The notes under the pieces: model-generated
Databases searched by the model: none
What the model was told of the DNA's origin: nothing
What the model saw: only the letters and a program-made list of their open reading frames with translations
Made by a program: the position numbers and the translations under genes
DNA from: Methanobacteriota archaeon
Lineage (GTDB): Archaea > Methanobacteriota > Methanobacteria > Methanobacteriales > Methanobacteriaceae
Length of the DNA stretch: 64,000 nucleotides
Reading direction: 5' to 3'
NCBI GenBank assembly: GCA_023440975.1
Contig: JAEZRD010000078.1
Coordinates: forward strand, 1-64,000
In this document: positions 1-10,082 of the stretch, one piece after another
How positions within the stretch are numbered: position 1 is the stretch's first letter
Layout: every line of letters starts with the position of its first letter

Positions 1-296
1 CTGATCCTGATAAAGGTGAAATTATTGGTGCTACTGGAGCTATTCCTTATATTGATAATATTCCACAAGAAGGAATTGAAAGATTCCAACAACAAATTGA
101 AATGGTGGATTTAATCGATGTAGAAGACGACGGTCAAATTGCTGCTAAAATAAAAGAATGTATTGAAAAAGATCCAGGTGCATTTGAAGAAAAAACTATG
201 GTTATATCTATAGATGAAGAAAAAATTGCTAAAAAAGTTAAAAAAATTCAACTTGAAGCGAGAAATAATCAAAAACAAGTTAAATCTGCTTCATAA
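1..296 (+). CDS. MtrA-like protein (tetrahydromethanopterin S-methyltransferase subunit A family), C-terminal part
   Basis: The reading frame is open from base 3, so the start lies before the window. The visible part begins DPDKGEIIGATGAIPYID and continues with the stretch GIERFQQQIEMVDLIDVED and IKECIEKDPGAFEE, which I recognise as the conserved end of the corrinoid-binding soluble domain of MtrA. MtrA carries the cobamide in the energy-conserving methyl transfer from methyl-H4MPT to coenzyme M. Classical MtrA ends in a single membrane helix; here the protein stops after a charged linker (LEARNNQKQVKSAS) with no hydrophobic segment, and none is found in other frames just downstream. It is therefore either a soluble MtrA paralogue or an unusual MtrA. 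No other mtr gene lies downstream. Confidence 0.85.
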   Translation, partial: DPDKGEIIGATGAIPYIDNIPQEGIERFQQQIEMVDLIDVEDDGQIAAKIKECIEKDPGAFEEKTMVISIDEEKIAKKVKKIQLEARNNQKQVKSAS

Positions 297-363
297 AAAA
301 TTTTTAATAGTTAAATAAAATAAAGTAAAATAAATAAAATGAAATTAATAGGATTGATTAATT

Positions 364-690
364 ATGGATGAACTAAAAGGAAAAACAATAAATATTGAAA
401 ATTTAGTTGATTATCAAAAAGATTCTGTAGTAAGTATGGAAGTTATTAAAAAAGAATTAGGCACTGTTACATTGTTTGCATTTGATAAAGGACAAGGTTT
501 AAGTGAACATAGTGCTCCTTTTGATGCTATGGTACAAATCATTGATGGTGAAGCAGAAATCACACTTAATGGTGAACCTAATATTGTATCTAAAGGTGAA
601 ATGATTATAATGCCAGCTAATGTTCCCCATGCTTTACAAGCAGTTAATGAACCTTATAAAATGATTTTAACCATGATTAAATCAGATTAA
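364..690 (+). CDS. small cupin-domain protein
   Basis: A 108-residue protein that is essentially one cupin beta-barrel. Cupin motif 1 is seen around residues 40-60 (GLSEHSAPFDA, then a GEAEITLNGE turn) and motif 2 around 72-88 (GEMIIMPANVPHAL), giving candidate metal ligands His in SEHS and His in VPHAL. Such single-domain cupins bind a metal or small ligand; the substrate cannot be told from sequence. The gene stands alone 67 bases after the mtrA-like gene, followed by a T-rich tract that could end transcription. Confidence 0.85.
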   Translation: MDELKGKTINIENLVDYQKDSVVSMEVIKKELGTVTLFAFDKGQGLSEHSAPFDAMVQIIDGEAEITLNGEPNIVSKGEMIIMPANVPHALQAVNEPYKMILTMIKSD

Positions 691-915
691 TTTCATTAAA
701 TTTTTTTATTTTTTTTTAATAAAAGTAATTCATTATTGAGTTTACTTTATTTTTTTTAAATTTTTACAAAATTATAATTATTATTGTAATTTTTTAATTA
801 ATCTTTTTTCTAAAACTTTTTTTTATTCAAAAATAATATAAACTATACTTAATATAATATTTTTAGAGAAATTTTAAACTAATTTTATAATAAAAATTTA
901 TTATTGTGTGATTAT

Positions 916-2571
916 ATGAGAAGTGATAAAGTAAAAAAGGGTGTTCAAAGAGCACCACATAGATCATTACTTAGAGCATGTGGAATTACTGATGATGATT
1001 TTAAAAAACCATTTATTGGTATAGCTAACAGTTTTACCGAAGTTGTCCCAGGACATATTCATCTAAGAGATTTAGTTGAATATGTTAAAGAAGGAATTCG
1101 TGCTGCAGGAGGTATACCATTTGAATTCAATACCATGGCAATTTGTGATGGTATTGCTATGAACCATGAAGGAATGAAATATTCATTACCTTCAAGAGAA
1201 ATTGTTGCTAACACCGTTGAAAGCATGGCTATAGGACATAGTTTTGATGGGCTTGTTTTATTACCTACTTGTGATAAAGTAGTGCCAGGAATGTTAATGG
1301 CGGCAGCAAGATTAGATATTCCTTCTATTGTTCTTACAGGTGGAGCAATGGAACCTGGTAAATTTAAAGGTAAGAATGCTGATTTAATAACAGTTTATGA
1401 AGCTGTTGGTGAATTATCTTCTGGTAAAATTACAGAAGAAGATCTAGATGAACTTGAAAGATGTGCTTGTCCAGGTGCTGGAAGTTGTTCTGGTTTATTC
1501 ACTGCAAATACTATGGCTTGTGTGACTGAAACTTTAGGAATGAGTCTTCCTAATTGTGCTACTACATTAGCATTAGATCCTGATAAGATGAAATTGGCTA
1601 AAGCTACGGGTGAAAGAATTGTAGCAATGATTGAAGAAGATTTACTTCCATCTCAAATATTAACTCAAGAAGCTTTTGAAAATGCTATTTCTATGGACAT
1701 GGCTTTAGGTGGATCTAGTAATACTGCACTCCATATTCCTGCTATTGCTAGTGAATTAGAGGATAAAGGGATTGAAGTAACATTGGATTTATTTGATGAG
1801 ATTAGTCAGAAAGTTCCACATATTTCATTATTGTCTCCTGCAGGTGAGAATACTATTTTAGATCTTCATAATGCAGGTGGTATTCCAGGTGTATTAAAAA
1901 CTATTGAATCTAAAATTAATACTGATTGTTTAACTTGTTTAGGAACAACAGTTAGTGAAAATCTTGAAGGTGTTGAAGTTAAAGATGAGAATGTGATTCA
2001 TCCTATGGATAATCCTATTCATGGTGTTGGTGGTTTAGCAATACTTAAAGGTAATATTGCTCCTAATGGTTCAATTGTTAAATCTGCTGCTGTTCCAGAT
2101 GATTTGATGCAACTTAAAGGGCCTGCTAAAGTTTTTAATAGTGAGGAAGATGTTACTGAAGCAATTTTTGGTCATAAAGTGAAAGATGGAGATATTCTCA
2201 TAATTCGATGTGAAGGTCCAAAAGGAGGACCTGGAATGAGAGAAATGCTTAATCCAACTAGTGCTATTGTTGGAATGGGTCTTAAGAATGTTGGATTAAT
2301 AACTGATGGTAGATTCTCTGGAGGTACACGTGGACCTTGTATTGGTCATGTTTCACCAGAAGCTATGAGTGATGGTCCAATAGGTTTACTTAAAGATGGG
2401 GATATAATTAATATTGACATTACTAATAGAACTTTAAATGCAGAATTATCTGATGAAGAATTTAAAGAACGAGCTAAAAATATAAAGCTTCCAGAAAAAG
2501 AAGTTAAAGGTTGGTTAGAAATTTATCGAAAATGTGTTAGTTCTGCAGATAAAGGAGCTATAATGAGATAA
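916..2571 (+). CDS. ilvD: dihydroxy-acid dehydratase
   Basis: Third step of valine/isoleucine synthesis: dehydration of 2,3-dihydroxy-3-methylbutanoate (or -pentanoate) to the 2-oxo acid by an Fe-S enzyme. The 551-residue length is normal. Cluster cysteines are visible in [10 protein letters not shown] and [16 protein letters not shown], and the C-terminal part has [20 protein letters not shown] chose ATG 916 because family members begin MRSD-x-(I/V)-K-x-G; a TTG four codons upstream (904) would add MCDY. The gene is preceded by about 210 bases of AT-rich non-coding DNA and is monocistronic; ilvB, ilvN, ilvC and ilvE lie 8-15 kb away in this window. Confidence 0.97.
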   Translation: MRSDKVKKGVQRAPHRSLLRACGITDDDFKKPFIGIANSFTEVVPGHIHLRDLVEYVKEGIRAAGGIPFEFNTMAICDGIAMNHEGMKYSLPSREIVANTVESMAIGHSFDGLVLLPTCDKVVPGMLMAAARLDIPSIVLTGGAMEPGKFKGKNADLITVYEAVGELSSGKITEEDLDELERCACPGAGSCSGLFTANTMACVTETLGMSLPNCATTLALDPDKMKLAKATGERIVAMIEEDLLPSQILTQEAFENAISMDMALGGSSNTALHIPAIASELEDKGIEVTLDLFDEISQKVPHISLLSPAGENTILDLHNAGGIPGVLKTIESKINTDCLTCLGTTVSENLEGVEVKDENVIHPMDNPIHGVGGLAILKGNIAPNGSIVKSAAVPDDLMQLKGPAKVFNSEEDVTEAIFGHKVKDGDILIIRCEGPKGGPGMREMLNPTSAIVGMGLKNVGLITDGRFSGGTRGPCIGHVSPEAMSDGPIGLLKDGDIINIDITNRTLNAELSDEEFKERAKNIKLPEKEVKGWLEIYRKCVSSADKGAIMR

Positions 2572-2709
2572 ATTATCTTAATTTTTCTATTTTTTTAAAT
2601 TTTTTTACTATTTTTTTTATTTTTAATTAATATGATTTAGTATTTTAAACTTTTTTTATACCTTAATTTAATATATAATAATAAATAAAACTGAAAGCAA
2701 GGTGTTAAA

Positions 2710-3132
2710 TTGTCGACTAAAAAAGAAATACTAACATATGTAGTAATCATTATTATCGGGCTAATTATAGCTCAACACATGAATGTTGTTGTTTCTGGTA
2801 GTATGGAACCTGTCTTCTATAGAGGAGATATTGTAATAGTTCAAAAAGCTGATATGCTAGGTATCCATGAATTTGATCCAGATAGCGTTCAAGTTGGAGA
2901 TATAGTGGTTTATGATGCTAGTTGGTTTTCAAGTCCTGTAATACACAGGGTAATAAATATTACTGAAATAAATGGTACTACGTATTATGAAATAAAGGGA
3001 GATAATAATAAAGTTCCAGACCCTTACTGGGTAACGTCTGCCCGAATTAAAGAAAGAGTTGTGACTATTGGTGATCAACCTTTAATAATACCTAAAGTAG
3101 GTTATATTACAATTGCTATAAAAGGATTATAG
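2710..3132 (+). CDS. archaeal type I signal peptidase (S26)
   Basis: Membrane-bound serine protease that removes signal peptides from secreted proteins. Residues about 8-28 form an N-terminal membrane anchor, followed by the nucleophile motif SGSMEP. The bacterial catalytic lysine is replaced by histidine in VIHRVINI, as in archaeal and ER-type enzymes, and the third conserved box is GDNNKVPDP. The start is TTG with AAGGTG six bases upstream. 140 residues is typical for the small archaeal form. A second C-terminal hydrophobic stretch is short (IPKVGYITIAIKGL). Confidence 0.93.
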   Translation: MSTKKEILTYVVIIIIGLIIAQHMNVVVSGSMEPVFYRGDIVIVQKADMLGIHEFDPDSVQVGDIVVYDASWFSSPVIHRVINITEINGTTYYEIKGDNNKVPDPYWVTSARIKERVVTIGDQPLIIPKVGYITIAIKGL

Positions 3133-3279
3133 TATAATCTTTAAAACTATTTATTTTTAAAAAATATATTTTAATTATAATTTGGGGTTAATTTTCCCCT
3201 TTTTAAATACTTTTTATTTTTTATAATTTTAACATTTGATAACATAATTTTAATACTTATTATATTAATGGTGTATACA

Positions 3280-4989
3280 ATGAATATTGCAGTAAAAGAT
3301 GAAGCATTAAAATCATTAAAAAATCTTTTAGATAAAAAAGGATATGAAGTTCCTGATGAAGAAATAAAGTTAGAATTTCCTCCAAATCCTAATTTAGGTG
3401 ATTTAGCTACTACATTAACATTTTCATTAGCTAAACAGTTGAGAAAAAATCCTAATTTAATTGCTCAAGATTTAGTTGAAGAAATTGAAGTTCCAGAAAT
3501 ATTTGAAAAAGTTGAAGCTAAAGGACCATATCTTAACTTCTTTATAAATTATAACATTTTTGCAAAAGAATTATTGAAATCTATAACCGATGATTATGGT
3601 CAACTTCCTGAAAAAGATGAAAAAATCATATTAGAACACACATCCGCTAATCCTAATGGTCCATTACATGTTGGACATATTAGAAACTCTATCATTGGAG
3701 ATTCTTTAAGTAAAGTTCTTAAAAAATCTGGTAGAAAAGTTGAAACTCAATATTATGTAAATGATATGGGTAGACAAATAGCAATTATTGTATTTGGAAT
3801 AACTGAATTAGGTTTAAAAATTGAAGATCAAGAAGGAGAAAAAATTGACCATAAAATAGGTCAATTATATTTCAAAACTAACCAAAAACTTAATGAAAAT
3901 AAGGATTTAACTTCTAAAGTAGATGATTTAATAGTAAAATATGAAAAAGGAGAAGATCCTGAATTAAATAAAATTTTTGAAGAAGTTGTTGAAAAATGTA
4001 TATCTGGTGTAAAAGAAACACTTGCTAGAATGAATATAATTCATGATGATTTTGTATGGGAAGGTCAATTTGTTAGAGATGGTACTGTAGATAAAATCAC
4101 AGATAAATTATATGAAATTGGATATGCAAGAAAAAGTGAGGTATTATATCTTGATTTAACTGAATGGGATATTGATAAAGAGCTTGTTCTCAGAAGAGCT
4201 AATGGAACTTCATTGTATTCCACTAGAGATATTGCTTATCATATGAAAAAATGTGAACAAGGAGATATAGTCCTTGATGTTCTTGGTTCTGATCATAAAT
4301 TAGCATTTAGACAAGTTAGTTTAGCTCTTGAAATATTAAATGTTGTTAAACCAGATAGTGATGAATTAGAAGTAGTTTTCTATGAATTTATTAATTTACC
4401 TGATGGATCTATGTCTACAAGAAAAGGAATATTTGTTTCAGTTGATGAATTAATTAATGAAGCAGTTTCTAGAGCTAAAAAAGAACTTATTGAAAGACGT
4501 CCAGATTTATCTAATGATGAGTTAACTGATATTTCTGAAGAAATTGGAATTGGAGCTATTAGATTTTATATTGCAAGATTATCTCCTGAAAAACCTATTA
4601 CTTTTAAATGGGATGAAGCTTTAAGTTTTGAAAGAGGTTGTGCTTCTATTCAATATGCTCATGCGAGAGCCTGTAAGTTACTTAATAAAGCAGATGGTAA
4701 TGAGTATGAAATGGAAGGTAATTGGGTTCCTGATGATATTGAAAAAGATTTAATTAGAAATTTAGCTAAATTCCCAGAGGTTATTGAAAATTCTGCAGAT
4801 TTAAGACGTGTACATCCTATAGCTCAATATTGTCAAGATTTAGCAAATGCATTTAATAAATTTTATAAATCCGAACAAGTTTTAGGGTCTGATTTTGAGG
4901 GTGTTAGATTAAGTATTGTTAAAAAATCTCAATTAACACTTAAAAATGCTTTAGATTTATTAGGAGTGCCTGCTCCTGAAAAAATGTAA
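3280..4989 (+). CDS. argS: arginyl-tRNA synthetase
   Basis: Class I synthetase that charges tRNA-Arg. The N-terminal Add-1 domain (about 1-100) is followed by the HIGH-type signature NPNGPLHVGHIRN and the nucleotide-binding fold; the KMSKS-type loop is read as SMSTRKG. The C-terminal anticodon-binding helices end in LDLLGVPAPEKM, the usual end of the family. ATG 3280 is preferred over ATG 3268 because GGTG lies about eight bases upstream of it. The neighbouring radical-SAM gene converges from the other strand 69 bases downstream. Confidence 0.97.
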   Translation: MNIAVKDEALKSLKNLLDKKGYEVPDEEIKLEFPPNPNLGDLATTLTFSLAKQLRKNPNLIAQDLVEEIEVPEIFEKVEAKGPYLNFFINYNIFAKELLKSITDDYGQLPEKDEKIILEHTSANPNGPLHVGHIRNSIIGDSLSKVLKKSGRKVETQYYVNDMGRQIAIIVFGITELGLKIEDQEGEKIDHKIGQLYFKTNQKLNENKDLTSKVDDLIVKYEKGEDPELNKIFEEVVEKCISGVKETLARMNIIHDDFVWEGQFVRDGTVDKITDKLYEIGYARKSEVLYLDLTEWDIDKELVLRRANGTSLYSTRDIAYHMKKCEQGDIVLDVLGSDHKLAFRQVSLALEILNVVKPDSDELEVVFYEFINLPDGSMSTRKGIFVSVDELINEAVSRAKKELIERRPDLSNDELTDISEEIGIGAIRFYIARLSPEKPITFKWDEALSFERGCASIQYAHARACKLLNKADGNEYEMEGNWVPDDIEKDLIRNLAKFPEVIENSADLRRVHPIAQYCQDLANAFNKFYKSEQVLGSDFEGVRLSIVKKSQLTLKNALDLLGVPAPEKM

Positions 4990-5058
4990 AAAAAAGAAAT
5001 TTTAATATTAATAATTTTATTTTTTTTTAATTACTAACATTTTTTTTAATTATTTTTT

Positions 5059-6501
5059 TTATTTTGAAGGTTTTATTGCTTTTTGTTTTTCATAATCTTC
5101 CATATAGGATTGTTTATCGTCACGTTTAAATGCTGCTTTGATTACTCCCCACATGGCTTGTAATAAAACTACTCCATCTTGTCTTACTTGACTTATGATG
5201 TATCCCGGTCTTAAGTAAAATTTTATAAAAGCTTTTGTTTGTATTTTTCTTAAATCTTCAATTGAACAATCAACTGTTTCTAATATTGGTGTAATTAAAG
5301 TGTATTTAGACCAATCTTTAACTTTTATTAAGTTTTTTTCAAATGCTTCTTGGTAGAACCGTGTTCCTGGATATGGGGTAGCTAAACTGAAAATTGCATA
5401 ATTTGGTTTAATTTTTTTCACGAATTGTAAAGTTTTATTTATATTTTCTTTTGTGTCCCCAGGCATTCCAATAGCTACTGATGCAATTGTTCTTATCTTT
5501 TTTTCACGTGCTATTTGGAATGCATGTTCTATTTTCCCAACAGTAATTTGTTTGTTCATATTATCTAAAGATTGTTGATCTGCTGATTCAACACCCATAA
5601 ATATTGTTATGCACCCAGATTCACGCATTGTTTCTAGTAAATCTTCATCTAAATTATCTACTCTTGAGGTACATCCCCACATAATGTTTAAATTTCTTGC
5701 CATAATTTCATTACAGATTTCTTTTACTTTTCTTTTATTTAATGTGAATGTGTCGTCAAGGAATGCTACTGTGTCAATATCGTAATTGTTTTTTAGATAT
5801 TCAATTTCATCTACAATATTTTTTGTACTTCTACTTCTAACTTTTCTTCCGTGCATTGCTGCTGAGGAACAGAAAGAACATTGATTTGGACAGCCTCTTG
5901 TTGTTATCATAGTTGTCATATGGGTTGTGACATCTAACATTCTGTATTTGTCCATAGGCATTAAATGTAATGCAGGGTAAGGGATTGTATCTAAATCTTC
6001 GATAACTGCTCTGTCTGGTGTAATTATGGTCTTTGTATTATCTACATTATCTTTAAATACTAATCCATTAATTTTTGATAAATCATCACCATTTTCCATT
6101 GCTTGTGCTAATTCTACTATTGTTTGTTCACCTTCTCCACGAATTACGATGTCTATATTGGGGTCTTCGATAATTTCGTTGAAATTAAAAGTAGGATGGT
6201 AACCTCCAATGGCAATGGTAGTATTTGGCAATGCTTTTCTTACTACTTCTGCAGATTTTAAAGCAGTTCCTATTGTTGGTGTAAGAGCTGTAAGAGCTAC
6301 TAAATCAGGTTTTCTTTTAATGATTTCATCTTTAATTTCCGAATATTCTAAATCTAAAGCTGAAGCATCTAATATATCTACTGGAATATCATTTTGTTCT
6401 AGCATAGCTGCCATATAACCTAAACCTAGGGGAGGAGCTATTACTCCAATGAATTTGTATTTGGATTTGTAATGTGGGGGATTTATAAAAGTTACCTTCA
6501 T
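5059..6501 (-). CDS. B12-binding domain / radical SAM protein
   Basis: A 480-residue protein with an N-terminal cobalamin-binding Rossmann domain (about residues 1-150, starting VTFINPPHYKSKYK) and a radical SAM core with the cluster motif RGCPNQCSFCSSAAMHG at about 200-220 (CxxxCxxC). This is the architecture of the BchE / P-methylase class. Such enzymes do methylations or cyclisations in cofactor, lipid or natural product synthesis; the substrate is not predictable here. ATG 6501 was taken; a TTG at 6510 would add MIN. The gene is isolated: argS converges downstream and uspA lies upstream in the same direction. Confidence 0.9.
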   Translation of the reverse strand: MKVTFINPPHYKSKYKFIGVIAPPLGLGYMAAMLEQNDIPVDILDASALDLEYSEIKDEIIKRKPDLVALTALTPTIGTALKSAEVVRKALPNTTIAIGGYHPTFNFNEIIEDPNIDIVIRGEGEQTIVELAQAMENGDDLSKINGLVFKDNVDNTKTIITPDRAVIEDLDTIPYPALHLMPMDKYRMLDVTTHMTTMITTRGCPNQCSFCSSAAMHGRKVRSRSTKNIVDEIEYLKNNYDIDTVAFLDDTFTLNKRKVKEICNEIMARNLNIMWGCTSRVDNLDEDLLETMRESGCITIFMGVESADQQSLDNMNKQITVGKIEHAFQIAREKKIRTIASVAIGMPGDTKENINKTLQFVKKIKPNYAIFSLATPYPGTRFYQEAFEKNLIKVKDWSKYTLITPILETVDCSIEDLRKIQTKAFIKFYLRPGYIISQVRQDGVVLLQAMWGVIKAAFKRDDKQSYMEDYEKQKAIKPSK

Positions 6502-6661
6502 GTTTATCAATTCTTTAGGATTTATTTTTTTGAATAGTTTGTTAATAATTAAATAATATTTTACTAGATTAATATTTATAAATATTACTATAGTATTTAT
6601 TTTTTTATTTTAAATTTTATTAAAGTAATATTTGAGGTTTTTAAATTATTTTTTTGTAAAT

Positions 6662-7090
6662 TTAGAATTTATTAATTAGTAAAACATCATTTTTAGCATT
6701 TTTAATAACTTTTTCTGCTACACTTCCTAAGAAAAATCTGTCTATTCCACTTTTTCCAGAACTTGCAATAATAATTAAATCAACATTTTCTTCTTCAGCT
6801 ATTTCAATGATTGATTTTGCAGGTGATCCTTCTACTACTTTAGTAGTAATTTTTATATTTTCATTAATTTGTTCTTTCATTTTTTGAACATTACTTTTAG
6901 CATTATCTAATAATAAGTTATTTAAACTTATTACTTCATCTTCGTTTGGTAATTGAAGAGCTATAATGTTACTTGCAATAGATAATATTATTATTTCTCC
7001 ATTTTCTTTATCAATTATGTTTAATGCTGTTTCAATTTCTTTATCAGCATTCTTTGAACCATCAGTAGGTAGTAATATTTTTTTATACAT
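6662..7090 (-). CDS. universal stress protein family (UspA)
   Basis: A single Usp domain of 142 residues. It starts MYKKILLPTDGSKNAD, the usual first strand and loop, and ends with the ATP-binding stretch ASSGKSGIDRFFLGSVAEKV, matching the G-2x-G-9x-G-S pattern except that the first glycine is alanine. It probably binds ATP like MJ0577-type proteins, but the altered glycine makes this uncertain. GGGTG lies just upstream of the ATG. A promoter candidate is described at 7201-7225. Confidence 0.93.
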   Translation of the reverse strand: MYKKILLPTDGSKNADKEIETALNIIDKENGEIIILSIASNIIALQLPNEDEVISLNNLLLDNAKSNVQKMKEQINENIKITTKVVEGSPAKSIIEIAEEENVDLIIIASSGKSGIDRFFLGSVAEKVIKNAKNDVLLINKF

Positions 7091-7433
7091 TTTTTCACCC
7101 GTTTTAAATAGTTTGTTTATTGTTAAATAAATTTTAAAACATTTTTATATTTCTTATACATTAATATGATTTTTTTTAAATAATATCTTTTTTTAATTTT
7201 AATTTTCAGAAAATTTTATATATAGTTGTTTTAAAAATTTGTATATTTTTCTTGTATTTTAAATCAATGTTTTTAAATTATATAATATGTATCTAAAGAT
7301 TTAATTTAAAAATAATATTTGTTTTTTTTAGATTCGTAAAATTAGGGTTAATATTAACTTATTTTAATAAAATTGTAAAATTAAGATTATAAAAATATAA
7401 AATAAAAGTAGAATAAATAGTTAGTTTAACTAT
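7091..7433. other. non-coding stretch between argF and uspA
   Basis: About 340 bases without a plausible gene. It is very AT-rich and holds what looks like the uspA promoter (TATA-like CTATATATAAAA on the minus strand, plus coordinates 7214-7225) next to a 15-base palindrome at 7201-7215. Nothing else could be read with confidence. Confidence 0.5.
7201..7225 (-). promoter_or_regulatory. candidate uspA promoter with adjoining palindrome
   Basis: AATTTTC-A-GAAAATT (7201-7215) is a perfect inverted repeat with one central base, directly downstream of the minus-strand TATA-like box CTATATATAAAA (7214-7225). The placement would put the palindrome between TATA box and start of transcription, a usual place for an archaeal repressor site. 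In DNA this AT-rich, such palindromes can arise by chance. Confidence 0.35.
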
Positions 7434-8336
7434 TTATTTTAAAAAATAATACATTACAGCTTTTTGGGCATGTAATCTGTTTTCAGCTTGATCAATAATA
7501 ACAGATTGTGGGCCATCAATAACATCTGCAGTTACTTCTTGACCACGTATAGCAGGTAAACAGTGCATAAATATTGCATTATCATTAGCTAATTCCATAA
7601 GGTCAGTGTTTACTTGATAATTTGCAAAATCATGAAGTCTTTTTTCAGTTTCTTCTTCATCACCCATACTTACCCAAACATCAGTATATATAGCATCTGC
7701 ACCAGTAACTGCACTTTTTACATCTGATGTAATAAGAACCTTTGATTCATAGTTACTAGCTATCTCTAAAGCTTTTGCAATAATATCTTCATTAGGTTGA
7801 TAACCTATAGGACAAGCTACAGTAATATCCATTCCTAAACATGCACATATAAGGAGTAATGAGTTACAAACATTATTACCATCACCAACATAAACAAATT
7901 TCCCATCAAAGTTTCCTAAATGTTCATAAACAGTTAACATATCAGCTAATGCTTGACATGGATGTTCAATATTTGTTAATCCATTTATAACAGGAACAGT
8001 AGCTTCTTCTGAAAATTCAACAACATCTTCATGATTTATAGCTCTAATCATTATTCCATCTACATATCTACTAATAACTTTAGCAGTATCTGAGATAGGT
8101 TCTCCTCTACCCATTTGAATATCATTATTAGAAAGGAATAATGCTTCTCCTCCTAATTGATACATCCCTACTTCAAAAGATACTCTAGTACGTGTAGAAG
8201 ACTTTTGGAATATCATAGCTAAAGATTTTCCTTTAAGTGGTTTTTCTTCCATATTACCATTTTTAAAGTCTATAGCTAAGTTTAAAATGTCTACTACTTC
8301 GTTTTCAATATCTTTAATTGATAATAAACTTCTCAT
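7434..8336 (-). CDS. argF: ornithine carbamoyltransferase
   Basis: Transfers the carbamoyl group from carbamoyl phosphate to ornithine in arginine synthesis. 300 residues, full length. The carbamoyl-phosphate motif SSTRTR is at about 46-51, HPCQALAD at about 125-132, and HCLPA near 259-263 marks the ornithine site and separates it from aspartate transcarbamoylase. Starts MRSLLSIKDI with ATG. Monocistronic in appearance, upstream of uspA on the same strand. Confidence 0.96.
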   Translation of the reverse strand: MRSLLSIKDIENEVVDILNLAIDFKNGNMEEKPLKGKSLAMIFQKSSTRTRVSFEVGMYQLGGEALFLSNNDIQMGRGEPISDTAKVISRYVDGIMIRAINHEDVVEFSEEATVPVINGLTNIEHPCQALADMLTVYEHLGNFDGKFVYVGDGNNVCNSLLLICACLGMDITVACPIGYQPNEDIIAKALEIASNYESKVLITSDVKSAVTGADAIYTDVWVSMGDEEETEKRLHDFANYQVNTDLMELANDNAIFMHCLPAIRGQEVTADVIDGPQSVIIDQAENRLHAQKAVMYYFLK

Positions 8337-8546
8337 TCAAATTCCCCATTAAAAGATAAAAATAACATCAAAAAATTAAATTTTTAATAAGTATAATAAT
8401 TGTTAAAAAAATTGTAATGTTTTTATAATAAGTTTTAATATTTTATTTTTTTAATAATTAAAACTTTCGTTTAAAATAAATAAATTAAAAAATATTTATA
8501 AATAGTAAAAATAAGCTTAAAAAAAAATATTAAGCTAATTTTTTAT

Positions 8547-9860
8547 TTATTTTTGTAAAATTTCGTTCATATGTTGGACACGTTTATTAACAAGTTCATT
8601 AGTCCCAACATCTCTTCTGTGATAAATATTTCCTGTTACAAATTGACAAGCTTTTTCTGCAACATTTTCAGCTTCAGAAATTGTTTCTCCTTGACCTACT
8701 ATTCCTAAAGCTCTAGATCCAGAAAGGTAAATACCATCATCTTTTTGATTTACTGCAGCATAAAATACATTTGCTCCAAGTTCTTTAATTTTATCTTCAT
8801 CAACTTCTACTTTAGTATTAGCATATTCAGAATTAGGATATCCATCTGGAACTATATACTTACAAACACTAGCTTTGTCTATAAATTCAACATTTTCTAA
8901 ATCTTCATTAACTATTGAATTACAAATATCAACCATTTTAGTTTTTAAAAGTGGAAGAACATTCATAGCTTCAGGATCACCAAATCTAGCATTATATTCT
9001 ATTAAACGTGGTCCATCTGAGCATAACATGAATTGGCCGTATAATATTCCTTTATATGGTTTTGTTTCTTTAGCTATTGAATCAACAGTTTTTCTCATTA
9101 TTTCTACTGCGGTATCGTAGTTTTCTTGTGATAAAAATGGAAGTAAACCTCCTTTATCAGAGTATGATCCCATACCTCCAGTAATATCTCCTTTATCTCC
9201 TTCAAATGCTTGAGGATGGTCTTGGGCTGCTGGCATTGGAGCTAAGTGTTTACCATCACAAAATGCTTGTATTGTGAATTCTTCCCCTATTAATCTTTCT
9301 TCAATAATTACCTGAGCAAAACCTCCCATTGCATTATCCATAACTTCTTTAGCATATGCTTTTGCTTCTTGATTATCTTTAAGATGTTCTCCTACAATTT
9401 TAACTCCTTTTCCTCCTGTGAGTCCAACAGGTTTTACAACGGCATCTTTATCAAATTCATCTAAAAATTTACTAATATCTTCATAGTTGTCAAATACTTT
9501 ATAAGTTAATGATCCGGGAATATCATATTTTTCAAATAAGTTTCTCATAAATGATTTATCTGTTTCAATTCTTGCAGCTTCTTTACATGGGCCTACACAT
9601 TTTATTCCATTTTTTTCTAGTTCATCTACAATTCCGTTTCCTAATGGGCTTTCTGGACCTATAACTGCAATTTCTATTTTGTTTTCTTTAGCAAATTCTG
9701 CTACTTTTTCAATTTCATCTTCGGATCCTTGTTTAAATTCTGCTATTTTGGAGATACCTGGGTTTATTTTTCCAGTATATGCATATAATTCAACATCATC
9801 TTTTAATGCATTACAAATAGCATGTTCTCTTGCTCCAGTTCCAACTACTAAGACCTTCAT
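8547..9860 (-). CDS. purD: phosphoribosylamine-glycine ligase (GAR synthetase)
   Basis: Second step of purine synthesis: ATP-dependent joining of glycine to 5-phosphoribosylamine. The 437-residue chain begins [16 protein letters not shown] (N-terminal domain), carries an ATP-grasp fold with [14 protein letters not shown] and [10 protein letters not shown], and ends in the PurD C-terminal domain with [16 protein letters not shown] lies upstream of the ATG. Its start region is divergent from ilvB with about 220 bases between, which must hold both promoters. Confidence 0.97.
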   Translation of the reverse strand: MKVLVVGTGAREHAICNALKDDVELYAYTGKINPGISKIAEFKQGSEDEIEKVAEFAKENKIEIAVIGPESPLGNGIVDELEKNGIKCVGPCKEAARIETDKSFMRNLFEKYDIPGSLTYKVFDNYEDISKFLDEFDKDAVVKPVGLTGGKGVKIVGEHLKDNQEAKAYAKEVMDNAMGGFAQVIIEERLIGEEFTIQAFCDGKHLAPMPAAQDHPQAFEGDKGDITGGMGSYSDKGGLLPFLSQENYDTAVEIMRKTVDSIAKETKPYKGILYGQFMLCSDGPRLIEYNARFGDPEAMNVLPLLKTKMVDICNSIVNEDLENVEFIDKASVCKYIVPDGYPNSEYANTKVEVDEDKIKELGANVFYAAVNQKDDGIYLSGSRALGIVGQGETISEAENVAEKACQFVTGNIYHRRDVGTNELVNKRVQHMNEILQK

Positions 9861-10082
9861 ATTTTTTAATCTCCCTTTATAAAATCAACGATATTTTTTA
9901 TTTAATTAAATTTTAAAAAATTATATTATATTTTATGTTATTTTAAATTAAAAATATTTTTTTATATTAATAAGGTTTATATTATTTTAATAATATAAAT
10001 TAGTATACTATATTTTATAAGAATATTTTTTTCATTGCAATTTTTATAAAAATTAATAGAGAAAACTAGGTAGGTGCTATAA

